64,000 nucleotides of DNA from Henckelia pumila (lineage: Eukaryota; Streptophyta; Magnoliopsida; Lamiales; Gesneriaceae). The stretch's first letter is position 1; each line of letters starts with the position of its first letter. The stretch covers positions 139,950,062 through 140,014,061 of the forward strand of contig NC_133123.1 in assembly GCF_033568475.1 (NCBI RefSeq). Direction: 5' to 3'. The position numbers were made by a program, and so were the translations under genes. The notes under the pieces were generated by a model. The model had not been told where the DNA came from and did no database searches. It was given only the letters and a program-made list of their open reading frames with translations. Below are positions 51,750 through 62,990 of the stretch, in pieces.

Positions 51750-54013
51750 TGTAAGGCCCGAAAATATGAAATTATTAATTATGGGATTTGATAATTAAAT
51801 TCCATATTATGGGCTAATATTTATTTGAGAAGTTATGGAAATTATAGATTTAATTTCCGAGCCAAAAATATTTAATGTGAGAATTTACGAATTTTAAGAA
51901 TTAAATTCCGAGAATTCTTAAATTAAAAGAATAAATATTCGATTTGAATATTTATGGAATTCAAGATTAAATTCCATGTTTCGGGAATTAAAGAAGATTA
52001 GTTTTGAAGATACAATCCGAGCAGGGACTGATTTGCAAATATCAAAGTTGAAGGGCTAAAATGCAAAAGGCCGGGATTATTTGATTAATCCGAATTTATT
52101 TAATTTTAATCCGAGTATATTTAATTTGAGAATATTTAGAGTTTTGATTTAAATTCTAATATTCTTAAATTATTTTGGATTGAAATTGAATTAAAACGAA
52201 GGCCGAGGACTGAATTGCAATTAATGAAGACTTGAGGGACTAAATTGCAATTATGCAATACATATCCGATTTTAACTTAGATTATCAGCATATGCACGTG
52301 TATAAATCAGATTTCCTTCAGAAAAGTTGAAGTTAGAACAGAGAGCCGAGACATCTTCAATTTCTTTGAAATTTTGATTTTCAAAACGCCGTATCTTTTG
52401 ATTCGGTCGTCCGATTTTGATTCCGAAAAGTGTTCTGAAATCCTTGAAACGAGGCCTTCGATTTGATGTAAGTATTTAATCATCTCGGCATGTTTTGAAG
52501 AACGAAATTTGGTAGAGATCAGTACTTTGGTATATGATCATGTTCTTGACGTGTTGTATCGTTTATTTTCGAAACCGGATCGAATATGGATTAAGGAATG
52601 AACTTGTTATGATGTTCAGCTTGTATTTGATATACTTAGATGCTGTTATGAGGATTAGAATGATGTATTAATGATTTGGAATGGACGTATGAATTGGATT
52701 GAAGTTAAATAAGTTAGATTCGAATTCGATATTTCGTCGGTTACCGATTTTCAGTCGCTACGCCGTCGATTCGTGTTTTTGGATCGTTTTAATAGCCTAT
52801 GACTGAAATAATACATTGTTTGAAATGTTATCGATGATATAACATTTTTATTTCTCAGTTTTAGATGAGTTTCGAAGGCTAACGACTCACGACTCCGAGT
52901 TGTACCGAATAAGAAGAAGTTGAAGTTTGAAATAATTTTGAATGAAGTTAGATTGATGATTTTGAACTGAATTTGGAATGATTGAATAGAATGAAGATTG
53001 ATATGAATGTTTTGATGCTATGTTTCAGATTTGGAGCGTTCAAAACAAAAAAAATACAAAGGTATAATGACGACATCGAGAGTCAGGAAGTTTGAAACTC
53101 AAGATCGATTCTTCTTGAGTTCTTCCGCCAAAATCACATACGTATTTATTGCTTTGTTATGATTTTGATGTTGTCGATCCATCCCAGGTAGTGGATCTTT
53201 GATTTTGAGTCGATATGAATTTGATACGATGATGATATGAATTGATTCTATGCCAAGGTCGGAGGGTGACCTTATTTTCTAGCACGAGAATGGCTACGAT
53301 AGATGGATATCTATGTCAAGATCGGATACGAATCTTGATGGCAACGAAAAAGTATGAATCAATTCCTGATCGATCGATTGAAGCGTTAATTACTCTATTT
53401 GTTGAGTCGAGTGAAATAGAGTCGATATGATTTATTTAACGCTTTTGATATGTTGCTTATACTGAGAATGATTTCTCACCAGAATTTATCCGGCTGTTGT
53501 TTTGTTTTGTATGTGTGCATGGCAACAGGTGAGGTAGGAGCTAGTCTGAGACGACATTGATAGCTCGGGAGAGAGATGTAGCAAGTGTGGACTCGGGTTT
53601 AGCGGAATTTGTGGTCCTAAGATGTTGTCAAGCATGTTAGAATCTATACTAATTGATCATGTTTGAAGAATACTAGTTGAATCTCTTGTCTTGTATAGTT
53701 CTTTCATGTTTTAATTTATGAGATGAATGTATTAACTTTGGACTCATGTATGCTAGTTCATAGATGTATTTCCATGTTCTAAACTTTATTGAAGTGTTTA
53801 GAATTAATTTTGACAGTACCAGATCAAGAGCAGATTTTTATTTTTCGAACAGAGTTGCGCGGGATCGATCCTGTGAATTGGTAGGATCGATCCTGACCAA
53901 GATTTAAAAAAAAAAAAATTCTGCTCTTGGTTTATTACTTTTAATTGTTTGATTAATTGTTTAATTAATCATTAGTTGCCCTAAGATGAGATTAGCAACC
54001 CGAGGTCCCCACA
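51750..54013 (+). repeat. 3' LTR of element A
   Basis: 2264 bp, matching 30016-32352. It carries only two GGATCGATCCT units (about 53861-53895) where the 5' LTR has four; this explains most of the 73-bp length difference. Followed by the AATCT target duplication. Confidence 0.9.
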
Positions 54014-54018
54014 AATCT

Positions 54019-55560
54019 CGGGTTTGAAATTGGCCCGGGAGGTGGGGGCGGGGCACGTAATTGTGTATTTTGATTCTCAACTGGTAGTGCAGCAAGTCCA
54101 GGGAACTTTTAGCATCAGGGAGAAGAGATTGCAAGAATATGTGGGGCTTATCAAGCAGCAGGGAGAGGAATTTTCTAGCTGGAGCATTGAGCAAATTCCC
54201 AGGGAGCATAATGCTGAGGCAGACGCCCTAGTCAGGATGGCATCATCTCTGACTAGTATTGATAGCCGGAAAGTGATACAACAGTCCGGATCGGTGATGG
54301 CCATAATAGAGAGAGCATAAGAGGCCTTGGAGAGATCCTGGATGGCTCCCCTCGTTGAATACCTACAGGAAAGGATCCTTCCCGAGGATGAAGCATATGC
54401 CCGAAAACTCAAAAGGCAGGTAGCTCGATTTACCCTGGTTAATAAAAAATTGTACCGGCGATCTTTTCAGGGTCCCTTGTTAAGGTGCCTAGCCAAGGAA
54501 GAAGTGGGTTATGTACTTCAGGAGATACATGAAGGCTGCTGCGGAGATCACGGAGGGGCTCTGAGCTTGGCCCGGCGTACCTTGTTAGCAGGATACTGGT
54601 GGCCCACCCTACAACAGGATGTCCGGTAGGTAGTCAAAACGTGTGAAGGGTTCCAAAGGTTTGGGAACTTCTCTCATAAACCAGCGGCATAATTACAGGC
54701 GGTGTGGGCATCTTGCCCTTTTGTTCAGTGGGGCATGGATATCGTGGGACCATTCCCTACGGGCCCCGGACAGAAGAAGTTCTTGCTAATGGCGGTGGAT
54801 TATTTATCTAAGTGGGTAGAGGCTGAACCTTTGGCAAGAATCACTGAAGAAGCGGTGTTGGGATTTATTGGAAGAACATTGTCTGCCGATTCGGCTTACC
54901 CTGGAAGCTCGTCTCGGACAATGGGAGGCAATTCCAGGGAAAGAAAATAAAAGATTGGTGCACAGAGATGAAGGTGAAACAGACATTCACCTCCGTAGCA
55001 TACCCCAAGAGCAATGGGCAAGTGGAAGTAACTAATAGGACCATTATCCAATCTCTACAGACCCGTCTCTTTGGTGCTGGTACGAGTTGGGGGGAGGAGG
55101 TCCCGGTGTGCTATGGTCTTGTCGCACTACTCCCAGGACAGCCACCGGAGAAACACCCTTCAGCCTGGTGTATGGGTCTGAGGCCGTGATCCCAGTAGAA
55201 ATTGGACAGATCTCCCTCCCGGTGAAAGCCTACCAGGAGGGAGGAACCATGGACCGGACGCAGGAGTTAGACCTGATTGAGGAAAAAAGAGAGCGGGCCG
55301 CTATTCACATGGAAGCTTATCGGAGCAGGATAATCAAGGCGTTCAATCAAAAGATCAAACCTTGGGACTTCCAGATAGGGGACTTGGTATTGAAGAAGGT
55401 TAACCCGGCAGGAGAGGTAAAAAAGCTAGAAGCAAAATGGGAAGGGCCTTACAAGATAATTCGGAGGGTAGGGAGGAACGCCTGGTACTTGGAAGACAAC
55501 AGGGGTAAGGTTCTACAGAGGCCCTGGAACACTATGCATCTTAAGTCGTATTATTCTTGA
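54019..55560 (+). pseudogene. RNase H end and integrase of the outer gypsy element
   Basis: Resumes after element A with the rest of the archaeal-type RNase H (LAREVGAGHVIVYFDSQLVV, REHNAEADAL). Integrase follows: an HHCC-type zinc finger region (EIHEGCCGDHGG, GYWWPTL), the catalytic core (WGMDIVGPFPTG, SKWVEAEPL, YPKSNGQVEVTNRT) and a C-terminal domain ending near 55560 (WEGPYKIIR, YLEDNRGK). Broken, several breaks. Fossil. Confidence 0.88.
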
Positions 55561-55645
55561 AAGTGAAAGCTCACCTGTAAATTATGTTTTTTCCAGTTGT
55601 ATAAATAAAAAGTATGTTTGTATCTATTGTTAACACAGAATAGAA

Positions 55646-56145
55646 GTCCAGGTGATCCACCACCCTGGCTCCAAAAAACCCAGGGGATCCATAACCCTGG
55701 TACTCAAAAGCCCGTGGTAATTCACAAGCAATATAAGTCTAGGTGATCCACCACCCTGGCTCCAAAAAACCCAGGGGATCCACCACCCTGGTACTCAAAA
55801 GCCCGTGGTGATTCACGAGCAATATAAGTCCAGGTGATCCACCACCCTGGCTCCAAAAAACCCAGGGGATCCACCGCCCTGGTACTCAAAAGCCCGTGGT
55901 AATTCACGAGCAATATAAGTCCAGGTGATCCACCACCATGGCTCCAAAAAACCCAAGGGATCCACCACCCTGGTACTCAAAAGCCCGTGGTAATTCACGA
56001 GCAATATAAGTCCAGGTGATTCACCACCCTGGCTCCAAAAAACCCAGGGGATCCACCACTCTAGTACTCAAAAGCCCGTGGTAATTCACGAGCAATATAA
56101 GTCCAGGTGATCCACCACCCTGGCACCAAAAAAACACAAGGAAAC
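55646..56145. repeat. Tandem array of a 91-bp unit downstream of integrase
   Basis: Units start at 55646, 55737, 55828, 55919, 56010 and 56101 (last one partial), an exact 91-bp spacing. Each unit holds two related halves built on GGATCCACCACCCTGG / GTGATCCACCACCCTGG. The short open frames seen on the minus strand here are by-products of the repeat. Confidence 0.95.
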
Positions 56146-56397
56146 CAGCATTCGGGCACCTCGAATACCTGGATAGTTGGCCACCCTCATATTCGAAGCT
56201 AAAGGTAAATAAAATTAGGACGGGTATTTCTCCTGGAGGGAAATAATAATAAATTGCCCCCAAGAGAAGGTTGTTAAGATAAAACTAAGGCAAATAAAAA
56301 GCGAGTAAGGAACGAAGTTTAACATTACTTAAGGAATCACAATATGCACTTATACAAAAGTGGGGAGGATCTAAAGGTATAAAGGGGGGGTGGAAAT
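56146..56397. other. Spacer between the tandem array and the antisense frame
   Basis: Non-coding; part of the 3' untranslated region of the outer element. Nothing recognised. Confidence 0.5.
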
Positions 56398-58877
56398 CTA
56401 AGCCTCAGGCTCTGACAGGTTGGCCTCTTCCCGAGATTTCTCTCCTCCGTTTGCACTTGCTCCTACCTGAGGTTTTTCTCTTTCATTTGCGGGACCAGAA
56501 GGTAGAGAAGCGATGGCCAAATTAAGGTCTGGAATCCCTTCCTGTATGAGGCCAGCTGCCTCATACTGAGAAGAACAGAGATCAAAGCCCTGGGCAAAGA
56601 AATCAAAGGACCTGTCTATCACCATCTTCTCAAAATCCTCAGAGGAAAGGAAGGACTTCCGCCATTCAGCTTTGGTAACCGAGCGCTCCTCCAAAGCCTG
56701 GGTGGCATCCAAGGCTGAGGAAAGGTGCAGATCCGACTCTGTACGGGCAATCACCAGCTGGTTCTGCATCATCTCCGCGGATGCCCGAAGTCTCTCCGCC
56801 TCATGCCGAGCCAGGTCCTTCTCCTCCCGAGCCTGACCGAGCTCCCGGGTAGTTTGTTCTATTTGAGCCTCGAGGGATTGAATCTCGGAGGAGCAGCGAT
56901 CTTGGACTTCGGCCAGTTTGTGCTTCCAATGCTCCTGTATCCGAGCAGTGTCCGCTTGGGAGCTTTCCAGAGACTCTTGGAGGGATTGGACCTCGGCCTG
57001 ATGCGCTTCTCCCGTTCTGGCCGCCTGCGTACGAAGCAAAGCAATACACTCCTCAAAGGAGCCGCACTTTTCACTCTCCCGGACAAGGTTAGCATTCGCC
57101 TCATCTAAAGCGTTTGCCAGCATGCATAAACCGTACATCCAAGAAAAGCCCGTCAAATACAGCAGGAACTATGTTACCCATTTTGTCCGGAGAAAGGAGT
57201 TTACCGTATAAGCATGCGAGATGCCCTCTGAGAGTTTGAAAGTCACGCCCAGGCCGCCAGTAAGGAATGGTCTTTGGGGGATAGCAGGCTCTGGATTTGG
57301 GCCACTTTCGAAGAGGCTGACCCCGAGAGGAAGAGGGGGAAGGGAGAACCCTAGTCACTACCATCCGCTGGGCCACCCCGGGCGTGGTTGGTTAGCTCGA
57401 CACTGGAAGCAGGCACCTCCTAGCCGGGTGTAGGAAGGACCCCGGACGGGGTTGGGGCTGTGAGAGCAAGGTCTTTGCTAAGAGAGGCATCCTCCGAGTC
57501 ACTCAAATTGATCATTTCCGATGCCTGGACAGCCTTCCTCTTTCGCTGGGAGAGCGGCACTTCGTCCTCTAAGTCCTCCGCGAACAAGGAAAGTTGGGAC
57601 TGGGGTCTTAGTTGAGGCGGAGCCAATGCCATAACAGGGGCCTCCGTAGCTCCAACTCCCACTAATGAAGGAGGAATGGCAGAAGGAACAAGCGGAGGGG
57701 AAGGAGAGATGGCAGCTGACGGACCTTGGGGAGGAAGGCAACTCTTTTCATCTACCCGGGCCTTTTTTCTCATCTCTTCCAGGGCTTGAGTTTTCTCTTT
57801 CGCAGCCTGCCTCTCTGCTGCTCGCCGGGTAAATTCCTCTCTCATCATATCGGAGGGACCTGCATTAAAAGGAAAAACATAAGCACCAATGCTTGCTCAA
57901 AGAAAATCATAACAAGATAAAAAGAAGAGAAGGAAACCATTACCGGGTTGAGCGCCCGGGGCATCATTTGCATCGATCACCTGATCAAGGGGATCTTCTA
58001 CCCGGGTACCCAACCCGTAGGCTATCAGATTATCGGTGGTCAGGAGGGCTGGGGAGGAAAAGGTCCTGTTCTGGACTAGGGCCAAACTGCGAATGTAAGG
58101 CTCCTCAACCTTATAGTGTTCAGGAAGCTCGGGTTGTGGAGGGAGGCTAGATAGGAACCCCGTCCCAAAGGTGAAGGGAGCCGGGGGTTGAATAAAGAAA
58201 TACCTTTCTTTCCATCCTTTCAGAGACGAATGGATATTGGAAAGAAAGCGGCCATTTAACCGGGCGGCTAAGGAGAAGGCACCTTCGTTAAATCGACAAG
58301 AAAAAAAGTAATGAAGAATGAGAGGGGTAATAGCTAGGTTATGCATCTTAAAAAGGATATAAGTAGAGGCCATGATTCGGAAGGAGTTTGGGTGGAATTG
58401 ATTGACAGGGACTCAGAAAAAATCAGCAACTGCCAAATAGAAGGGGAGAATAGGAAATCGGAGCCCACTACGAATCTGATCTCGAAAAAAAGTATAACAA
58501 CCCGCCGGAGGAGTATCAGGAGTACTCCCCGGTAGAGGACGAAATAAAGAATAAGAAAAAGGGATCTTCCTCGAGCAGCGGAGTTCTTCCGCGGCCCCTT
58601 GGGACAGAGTGCTGGGGAGATAAGTGTACCAACCCAGGGAAGGAGGAGCAGAGGCGAGGGGTTTCGGGTTCTTCACCTTCTGTTTTCCTTTTCCCTTCAG
58701 GCGGGAAGAAGAGGTGGCAGAGGGTTTTGTTCGACCGCGAGATATTTTCTGCAATGAAGGGCGACGGGAAGGAAGATCAGAAGCAGAGCGAGCATCGCTC
58801 GAGCTACCGCTTGGCTCTTCATCTCTAGGCGAGCCTTTGGCATTCGCCCCAGAGGTGGAGGAAGTACCCGAAGACAT
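56398..58877 (-). pseudogene. Antisense extra reading frame (aORF) of the Tat-type element
   Basis: Open segments on the minus strand lie at 58877-58413, 58373-57897, 57848-57420, 57376-57101 and 57156-56398. They carry a Ser-rich N-terminal part, a region with LRFPILPFYLAVADFF and STYILFKMHNLAITPLI resembling the Pfam 'putative gypsy type transposon' domain (PF04195), a Pro/Ala-rich middle, and a long coiled coil (LESSQADTARIQEHW, EIQSLEAQIEQTTREL). Retand and other Tat elements are known to carry such an antisense frame between integrase and the 3' LTR; its role is unknown. Introns are plausible between segments but I have not modelled them. Confidence 0.75.
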
Positions 58878-59322
58878 GAGAATGAAAAACTTATAGATAA
58901 AGTGAATAGTGAAGGGCAGAACACGGATAACAGAAAACGAGAGGAAGCTGCAGAGAAGAGGGAACGATCGCGCAAAGAGAAAGATGGTGAGAAGAGGAAT
59001 GAAGGGTCACAAAGGTTTAAATACTCGAAAAAAGGCCAAACCAATCTGAGCCATGTATTTTGAATTGAACGGCAAAGATACACGAAGCGTGCTCAGGAAG
59101 CTGAAGCAACTTCTGACAGAATCTCTGACACACGCACTACGAAGAGGTTAGGGCTGACGTCATGCTTCACCCACCCGGCGATACTGAGATAACCCGGGGT
59201 ATGGGACCCGGAAGGGTTAAGCACCTGGGCTATCCCAGGAATCCGGGGGCCGGGAGTATCTAAATACTAACTCCTCGGGACAGTGAAGCGGATCCTAGCC
59301 CGACTATCTTTGGGAAATGTAT
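58878..59322. other. Region between the antisense frame and the 3' LTR
   Basis: Probably promoter and leader of the antisense frame. 59268-59322 (CTCGGGACAG, CCTAGCCCGACTATCTTT) resembles the inside of the 176-bp LTR repeat unit, so a partial LTR unit lies just outside the LTR. I see no convincing polypurine tract at the boundary. Confidence 0.55.
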
Positions 59323-60178
59323 TGATATCCTAGTCTTGGCGGGGTGGTTCACCCGGGAGAAGGATAAGTAGCAGGGACGCCTCTCTTCTCGTGACAGCGG
59401 AGCAGGTCCTAGCCCGACTATCTTTAAAAAATGTGGTGGTGTCCCGGTGGGATACCCCGGGTGGCTAGAACCCAGGGTAGGGTATAATCTGGAGGAGTGA
59501 TATCCTAGTCCCGGCGGGGTGGTTCACCCGGGAGGAGGATAAGTAGCAGGGACGCCTCTCTTCTCGGGACAGCGGAGCAGGTCCTAGTCCTACTATCTTT
59601 AGGAAGTATGGTGGTGTCCCGGTGGGATACCCCGGGTGGTTAGAACCCAGGGTAGGGTACCCGAGCCTGAGGCCTGGGAAGCCCTGGAGATCCCGGGTGG
59701 TTGAAAGAAGCCCGGATAAAAACAGGGGAGCCAGGAATCTAGGAATAACCCTTCGGAGGGTAGAAAAGGAAGGAAAGTGGGTGTGGCCCGAGCTTTTCTA
59801 TTCTTAGGGCCAGGGAACAGCCACGTTTACTTAGAGTATGTCAGGTCCAAAACACAGACCAAATCATTATTAACCACGTGCCAGCGGGATGGGCTCTTTT
59901 CGGAAGTGACGGGGTGTCTAAATCACACGTGAAAAACATCCTATCCTCCTGCAGGCTGTCAGTAAACCTATACCCAATAATCATTAAGGACCCGGGCGGG
60001 CGACTATAAAAAGAAACCTAAGGAGAATCTCTCAGGGCATGATGATAATTCCGCACACACTCACTCTCTTAGATATCCGTATAAAATTCCATTTCCAAAG
60101 GGATAAGACATTCATCTATCTTCGGCACCCGAGTCCCCTGTCCATCATCCGGGTACTCATTTTATGATTATCACGTCA
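59323..60178 (+). repeat. 3' LTR of the outer gypsy element
   Basis: 856 bp, uninterrupted, starting TGATATCC and ending ACGTCA. Two tandem units start at 59323 and 59498. TATA-like CTATAAAAAG is at 60003-60012. Followed by target duplication ATTAA. Confidence 0.92.
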
Positions 60179-60183
60179 ATTAA

Positions 60184-61381
60184 TATATAGTATATACACA
60201 CACACACACACAATTTGGCTTTCACCAAAATAATTTTGTAGTTTTCGTGTCTAGCTAGTTTCTTGGTTTCAAATATCTTAATTAGTTTATTTTTCCTCAC
60301 TATATAATTTGTAGTTGGTGAACATTATAGCTAGCTAGTTTTAGTAATTTTATTTTTTTTTCATATTTCTCTGTTACCAACATGGTAGAGGGACTAAAGG
60401 ATTATGTCGATTGTCGACAATCCAACCATATATATGAGTGGTATCACTTTTCTCGTCTTTTCAATTATAGAGAAGATGCACGAATTAGATAATATCTAAG
60501 GCACCCTTTTTGCTCTTGCAAATAAACATAAAGATACATTATATGAAGATATTATCCAAGTTGTTATAAAATTTTTTACAATTTTTTGTTGATATAAGTC
60601 TAAAAATATCACAAGCAATATACAATAGGAGTTAAAATAGTCCCTAAACCCAAGTTGGAATTTTTGTAAGATATTATATGGAAAAGATTCCGAAATTGTT
60701 GATACAAATTACAAACTTAATTATGGTCGGTGTAATGTCGCATCTCATGTGTTTTTTTTTTATTATTTAACCTCAAACTCTAATAAACAACACGCACACT
60801 TTCGAAATTTGTTGTATAGTTTAGCCAAATTTAATAATGCAAAAATTTTAAGCCTTTCCTTAATCAAAAAGCTATAGATAAAGCAAACACACTAATTCGG
60901 ATATGAGGTGTAAAACTAAAATTTTAACGCTTGATTGTTGCCTTTGTCAATGCAACTTTCACCTGTCTCTAATGCAGATATATATGTAATCTTAAAGGTT
61001 GATATCAATTTTTTTCTAAAATTTATCATATTATGTTGTTTTCGATACCACTATATGTACACGTACAAACTAAATTGCTAGTTAAAAATAAATCATTTAT
61101 AGCATCAAAACTACATTTAATCAAATATTAATATTGAAACAAAGTCACCTTGCGAAACCAAATCATTTTTTAAAAGATTAAAGAATATGCAAAGGTCATT
61201 GCGTTCATGGCTGTTTAGTTAAAGGTAGGAGCAGAATTGTATTCATTGTTGCTTTAGGCAACCAACTTTCTTTACTTTTCTTTACTTTTTTTAATAATAA
61301 AAAAATAAAAACTTATATTTTAAATTATTGCTGCACCCCACCTCACCTTTATTTTTATTTTTTTTTTGGATGATGATGATG

Positions 61382-61422
<41 letters not shown>

Positions 61423-61702
61423 ACATAAAAATCCAAATTGTCTATGTTCACATCTAAAAACATATTTTTTTCAAAAACTTTCTTATATTTTTTAGCGTAT
61501 CCTCTCCAATGGATATCTTTTTAACATCAAAACCGACTTTAATACATTTTTCAAAAAAAAAAAAAAAAAATTAAGCTCACATATGCGAACAAAAATCTGG
61601 TGGAAGTATCCGCGAACATTATAAATACTAGTACTTGCGTGCACGCGTTGCTTGAGTATTCAATCCGTTTTTTAATGAAAAACCAAAAAATAAAAATAGA
61701 GA
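60184..61702. other. AT-rich intergenic DNA right of the nest
   Basis: Continuation of the host sequence that lies left of 16242. No gene supported. Microsatellites: (CA)n at about 60196-60213, GAT and ATT runs at 61369-61421, and an A-run near 61551-61570. Confidence 0.55.
61382..61421. repeat. (ATT)13 microsatellite
   Basis: About 13 consecutive ATT units, directly after a short GAT run. Confidence 0.9.
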
Positions 61703-61719
61703 CACTACAACAAAAATTG

Positions 61720-62060
61720 CTTTTCGCAGCGTGCGAATTGGCTTTCCGCAGCGCACAATACATGCTTCACAAATCAAAGCTGTTGACAATAGACGTTTAT
61801 TGGCAGCGCAGAATGTACGCTGTCGATAGTTACATCCACAGCGCATAATACACGCTGCGATTTGTCATTTCCGCAGCGCTAAATATACGCTGCAGATAGT
61901 GACATCGGCAGCGTATATTGCGCGCTGCGAAAATGACAAATCGCAGCGTATATTATGCGCTGCAAAATGTAACAACCACAATGTTCTATGCAAGCCTTGG
62001 AAAGTAAAATATCAACAGCACATATTGCATGCTGTGGAAAGAAGTAATAACAGCTCGCAA
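61720..62060. repeat. Subterminal GCAGCG repeats of the CACTA element
   Basis: At least a dozen GCAGCG or CGCTGC words, several pairing as GCAGCG...TATAxxxGCGCTGC palindromes. Density drops to none by about 62110. Confidence 0.85.
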
Positions 62061-62159
62061 TACATGTCGTAAAAAAATTATGGACAACAACAATGAAAAA
62101 ATAATTTTGCAAGCATATTATTGATCATTAATATCGTTCTATGATTCAAATGTAACAAA

Positions 62160-62232
62160 AAATTTAACCGATAAAAATAAAAACTAAATAAAAATATTCG
62201 ACCGATAAAAATAAAAACTAAATAAAAATATT
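62160..62232. repeat. Two-copy direct repeat inside the CACTA element
   Basis: ACCGATAAAAATAAAAACTA plus AATAAAAATATTC occurs twice in tandem with a period of about 36 bp. Confidence 0.85.
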
Positions 62233-62421
62233 CATATTTCATTCATGAAAACCATAAAAATAAGATTTTTGCACAAATTATGTGCAAACTTAGCACTAAT
62301 ATATATAAAGTTGCTAAAACTAACTTATTTGTCCATCCTACCAACATATATAGAAGTCTTAACATAAAAAACAAGACACAAAATCCCTCATAAATGTATA
62401 TCAATCACACAAGACAATAAA

Positions 62422-62580
62422 TTTTGATAGCCATGCTACTGTACTTCCTATTGCATCCTCAAGAAAACGCATTTCGTCGTTTGGTCAAATCAAGTCCACC
62501 TTCGCCTCAAAAACTCTATCAACCCAAACTTTCCAACAAGATCCCCCAAAAGCAACATGATGCACTTTTGCATTTGGATC
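62422..62580 (-). pseudogene. Coding remnant in the CACTA element, unassigned
   Basis: Minus-strand reading gives KVHHVAFGGSCWKVWVDRVF, a stop after VDLI, then PNDEMRFLEDAIGSTVAW. The GSTVAW ending resembles the C-terminal domain seen in some CACTA-encoded proteins, but I cannot name it with confidence. It follows the TNP2 fragment at once, which suggests a large internal deletion brought N-terminal and C-terminal parts together. Confidence 0.45.
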
Positions 62581-62637
62581 TGTAGATGCAATTCTACCTT
62601 CTGCAACAGTTAATCCTTCAACACACCAATGCAACAG

Positions 62638-62990
62638 TTAATGCACCTTCCATCTAGAAGAACCACACTTTGGACATGAGTCCAAATCTTTAAGCTCATT
62701 TCTGAATAAACAACAATCGTTTGGACAAGCATGAATTTTCTCATATCCTAGATCAAATGGTTTTAAAAACTTTCTTGTTGAGTAAACAGAGTCTGGAAGC
62801 GTGTGTTTCTCTGGAAGCATGTCACCTAAGATCTTAATGAGCTCATTGAAACTCTGGTCGTATTGCCATTAGTAGACTTGTAATTGTATAGTGAGACAAT
62901 TGCTGACAACTTTGTATAAGTTAAGCAACCAGGGAAAAGAGGAATTTATGCATCTTCTAATAAATCATCAAACTCATAATCTCCTGCCTC
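62638..62990 (-). pseudogene. TNP2-like CACTA transposase, N-terminal fragment
   Basis: Minus strand. First a segment with IPLFPGCLTYTKLSAIVSLY (about 62950-62880). After a frame change, the open stretch 62820-62638 holds MLPEKHTLPDSVYSTRK and EKIHACPNDCCLFRNELKDL, then CPKCGSSRWK and a stop. These are the conserved steps of TNP2/TnpD transposases ahead of the catalytic domain, which is absent here. It has at least one frameshift and stops and is not functional. Confidence 0.8.

Larger units (their letters stand above)
30016..54013 (+). mobile_element. Gypsy element A, inserted in RNase H of the outer element
   Basis: Starts TGTAAGGCCCG and ends GAGGTCCCCACA. Target duplication AATCT is at 30011-30015 and 54014-54018. 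LTRs of about 2.3 kb enclose a TGGTATCAGAGC primer-binding site and an internal region with no long open frame. Large LTRs, initiator-Met-tRNA priming and LTR ends shared with element C point to a Tekay/Del-type chromovirus. The internal DNA is further filled by elements B and C on the opposite strand. Coding capacity is thoroughly broken although the LTR pair differs by only about 3% where I compared it. Confidence 0.9.
16242..60178 (+). mobile_element. Ty3/gypsy element of the Tat/Retand type, host of all nested insertions
   Basis: Both LTRs start TGATATCC and end TCA. The element is flanked by the same 5 bp, ATTAA (16237-16241 and 60179-60183). Parts in order: 5' LTR (split by insertions), primer-binding site, gag, protease, reverse transcriptase, RNase H, integrase, a 91-bp tandem array, an antisense extra reading frame, 3' LTR. 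A second (archaeal-type) RNase H after the first and an antisense frame before the 3' LTR are known traits of the Tat lineage. Without insertions it would be about 12 kb. It is broken, with several breaks in pol plus three large insertions. LTR pieces compared by eye differ by about 4%, so the insertion is probably of the order of 1-3 million years old, depending on the rate used. Confidence 0.9.

Noticed and set aside
55646-56145. CRISPR-like regular repeats
   Set aside because: Units are directly adjacent 91-bp tandem copies without variable spacers, inside a plant retroelement.
55722-56263. Minus-strand frames in the 91-bp array
   Set aside because: Periodic peptides produced by the tandem DNA repeat; they do not have a start or context of their own.
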